Part shown: positions 61,949 through 64,000 of the stretch, one piece after another
Layout of the letters: each line of letters opens with the position of its first letter
Position numbering within the stretch: the first letter of the stretch is position 1
Source: Hymenobacter amundsenii
GTDB taxonomy: Bacteria > Bacteroidota > Bacteroidia > Cytophagales > Hymenobacteraceae
NCBI RefSeq assembly: GCF_002204745.1
Contig: NZ_NIRR01000006.1
Location: 62,001-126,000, forward strand
Length of the DNA: 64,000 nucleotides
Direction of reading: 5' to 3'
Notes under the pieces: generated by a model
Told to the model about the DNA's origin: nothing
Seen by the model: only the letters and a program-made list of their open reading frames with translations
Database searches by the model: none
Program-made: the position numbers and the translations under genes

Positions 61949-63405
61949 CTACCCGTCGAGGTGCTGGCGCAGGAGCTGGTTGGCGAGTTTGGGGTCGGCC
62001 TTGCCGCCGGTGAGCTTCATCAACTCGCCCATAAACATGCCGGTCAGGCTCTTTTTACCGGCCCGGTACTCGGCTACCTTGGCCGGGTTGGCGTCGAGCA
62101 CTTGGGCAATCATGGCTTCCAGCGCCCCGGAGTCCGACTGCTGCAACAGGCCCTGGGCCTCAGCGGCCGCAGCGGCCGACTGGCCGGGGTTGTCGAGCAG
62201 GTAGGGGAACAACTGCTTGCTGGCCACCGACTGGCCAACCTTGTTTGCATCGATGAGCCCAATGATATCGGCCAGGTGCTGGGCCGAAAGCGGGAACTGG
62301 TCGAGGGTGAGGGCCCGCTCGTTGAGGAAGGCCTTTACCGGGCCGGTTACCCAGTTGGCAGCAGCTTTGGCGTTGGGCGTGAGGCGGGTCAGCTCGTCGA
62401 AATACAGGGCCAGCTCCTTCTCGGCCGTGAGCACCGAGGCGTCGTAATCCGAGAGGCCCAGCTCGCCGGTAAAGCGGGCGTAGAGCTGCTGGGGCAGCGC
62501 GGGCATCTGCTGCTGCATCCGGTGCAGCCAGGCGTCGTCGATGATAACCGGTGGCAGGTCGGGCTCGGGGAAGTAGCGGTAATCGTTAAGCGTTTCCTTG
62601 CTGCGCTGCCCGACGGTAGTTCCGCTCGGCGCGTCGAAACCGCGGGTCTGGCTGTCGATAACCTCGCCGGCTTCGAGCAGCTCAATCTGGCGCTCAATCT
62701 CGTACTCGATGGCCCGCTGCACGTTACGGAAGGAGTTCATGTTCTTCACCTCCACCTTCACCCCGAACTCGGGGGCGCCGTGCAGCATCACGCTCACGTT
62801 GGCATCGCAGCGCAGCGAGCCTTCCTCCATGTTGCCGTCGCAGATGCCCAGATACTCCACCAGCTTCTTGATTTCGGCCAGGTAGGCGTAGGCTTCCTCC
62901 GAGTTGCGGATGTCGGGTTCGCTCACGATTTCGATGAGCGGCACGCCGGCCCGGTTCAAATCCACGAGCGTTTCCACTTCGCCGGCCAGGTGCATGCTCT
63001 TGCCCGCGTCCTCCTCCATGTGGATGCGCGTCACGCCGATTTGCTTGGTCGAGCCATCGGCGAGGCGGATTTCCACGTGGCCGTCGTGGCAGATCGGGGT
63101 TTTGTCCTGGGTTATCTGGTAGCCCTTGGGCAGATCGGGGTAGAAGTAGTTCTTGCGCGCAAACAGGTTGTCGCGCCGGATGTGGCAGTTGGTGGCCAGG
63201 CCCATTTTCATGGCAAACTCGATGGCCGAGTGGTTGACCTTGGGCAGCGTGCCGGGGTGGCCGAGCGTAATGACGCTCAAGTTATGGTTGGGCAGGGCGC
63301 CGTACTCGTTTTCATCCGAGGAGTACATTTTGCTGCGTGTAAGCAGCTGGGCGTGTACTTCGAGCCGATGACGGGCTGGTATTTGGCTTTGATATGTTCG
63401 TGCAT
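61949..63405 (-). CDS. gatB: Asp-tRNA(Asn)/Glu-tRNA(Gln) amidotransferase subunit B, frameshift near the start
   Basis: GatB activates and, with GatA/C, amidates Glu-tRNA(Gln) or Asp-tRNA(Asn). Family blocks: GALPNHNLSVITLGHPGTLP, VEIRLADGSTKQIGVTRIHMEEDAGKS, VPLIEIVSEPDIRNSEEAYA, YRYFPEPDLPPVIID and the C-terminal GatB_Yqey domain. The natural start is ATG 63405: MHEHIKAKYQPVIG, after which one C is missing near 63363. The remaining gene continues in another frame as LEVHAQLLTRSKMYSSDENE. The other-frame GTG at 63412 avoids the break but gives a non-family start. Restored length is about 485 aa. Confidence 0.92.
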
Positions 63406-63619
63406 GAATCACAGATTACCGCTGATTTTACCGCGGATTGCGCTGATTGAGGGTGCTAAGGTAGATAGATGGAGACTGGGAGCTATCAATAATCTTCTCT
63501 ATTAAAGAAATGACAAAAGCGTAACACTCGAGAATTATGCTGTTCAATGTAAAGAAGTATAACGTAATGGCCCTCTAAACTTCCCCATTTTGAGCGCAGT
63601 CCACGCGACGTTCTTACGA
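63406..63619. other. AT-rich region upstream of gatB
   Basis: No supported gene. It contains GAACGTC-like and GAGCGCAG fragments at 63590-63615 that look like one half of the GAACGTCAT repeat family. Confidence 0.35.
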
Positions 63620-63844
63620 TTACCGGATAATAGCGCATTGCCTATCCACATACAGTGACCCATCTGGATTAGGTGGTTCAACTAGTTCCTTAATGAGCCT
63701 ATGAAAGTCTTCAAATTCACGGTTCTTCGCCTCCCGAGCTCGCACTCATAAAAACTGAATAACTGTCCAATCAAAAGCAATTCCAGCACCTAATGCACTT
63801 ATAGCATGTCCATACTTAGTTAACAGTCGAAGTATCTCATTCAT
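63620..63844 (-). pseudogene. Small gene with in-frame TGA (decayed)
   Basis: From ATG 63844 the reverse strand reads MNEILRLLTKYGHAISALGA... to IQFL, then TGA at 63746-63748. The same frame goes on as VRAREAKNREFEDFHRLIKE and DGSLYVDRQCAIIR until TAA. Both sides look like one protein (a short N-terminal hydrophobic segment followed by a charged helix), so a Ser codon TCA may have become TGA. The end also seems cut short where repeat-like sequence begins. Family unknown. Confidence 0.5.
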
Positions 63845-64000
63845 CTAATACGAAACTTTGACTTAGTACTGATTAACTGCTTTACTGACGTTATACCTTG
63901 GTATTGAGTTGATGGTAACCCCCAAAAGGCATAATACTAAAATATGAAGTCAGCTATTTCTCATAGTGGTACCGACAGGAAACGACGAACAGGTTGACAT

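Noticed and set aside
61961..63505. 514-codon forward frame
   Set aside because: Antisense to gatB; composition and lack of motifs mark it as a shadow.

Overview
The window comes from a GC-rich member of the Bacteroidota, most likely Hymenobacter or a close relative in the Cytophagales. This is inferred from family content: a secreted protein with a type IX secretion C-terminal sorting domain, a DUF2911 lipoprotein, a fused two-domain E1 2-oxoacid dehydrogenase, a small two-TM MutS-like ATPase, and many TAnnTTTG-type boxes (the Bacteroidota -7 element) in front of genes. No rRNA, tRNA, CRISPR array, insertion sequence or prophage was recognised.

Layout. 0-3 kb: a lipoprotein endonuclease and a T9SS-sorted two-domain secreted protein. 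3-16.6 kb: a signalling island with a TPR histidine kinase whose ATP-binding boxes are degenerate, a stand-alone CheB, a CheB-CheR-PAS fusion, a PAS kinase broken by one frameshift, a six-PAS kinase and a single-domain response regulator. There are no CheA, CheW or MCP genes, so this looks like chemotaxis-type chemistry rewired for sensing. 16.7-24.3 kb: a frameshifted small DMT transporter, DUF4259, gpsA, a TolC/HlyD pair without its pump, serine dehydratase beta subunit and tryptophan 2,3-dioxygenase. 24.5-33.5 kb: M1 peptidase, aldo/keto reductase, AraC regulator, DUF2911 lipoprotein, a cobalamin riboswitch placed in front of an acyl-CoA thioesterase, an FAD protein, a GNAT and a hypothetical protein. 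34-44 kb: MutS-like ATPase, SDR, CoA-binding protein, an ECF sigma / membrane protein / beta-barrel operon, TrmH-type methyltransferase and a BamA/TamA-type protein. 44-53.6 kb: fused branched-chain 2-oxoacid dehydrogenase E1, GNAT, two paralogous MBL hydrolases, hemF-PAP2, a flavodoxin-fold reductase, a serine hydrolase and riboflavin synthase. 53.6-55.3 kb: a low-GC two-gene module, an ABC/OLD-type ATPase overlapping a small PD-(D/E)XK-like protein; this is the best candidate for an undescribed (defence-like) system. 55.3-63.4 kb: undecaprenyl-phosphate sugar transferase, pcm, a second thioesterase, two hypothetical/lipoprotein genes, two thioredoxin-fold proteins and gatB. The last 0.5 kb is AT-rich and carries a decayed small gene.

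Two cross-cutting features stand out. First, intergenic spaces hold several families of imperfect palindromes (ends such as GAACGTCAT or GTCATCCTGACG) and one 62-bp perfect inverted repeat; these look like non-autonomous mobile or REP-like elements. Second, at least three genes (the PAS kinase, the DMT transporter and gatB), and probably a fourth, are each restored to a family-like protein by adding back one base. Because gatB is normally essential, sequencing or assembly deletions are as likely as real mutations.
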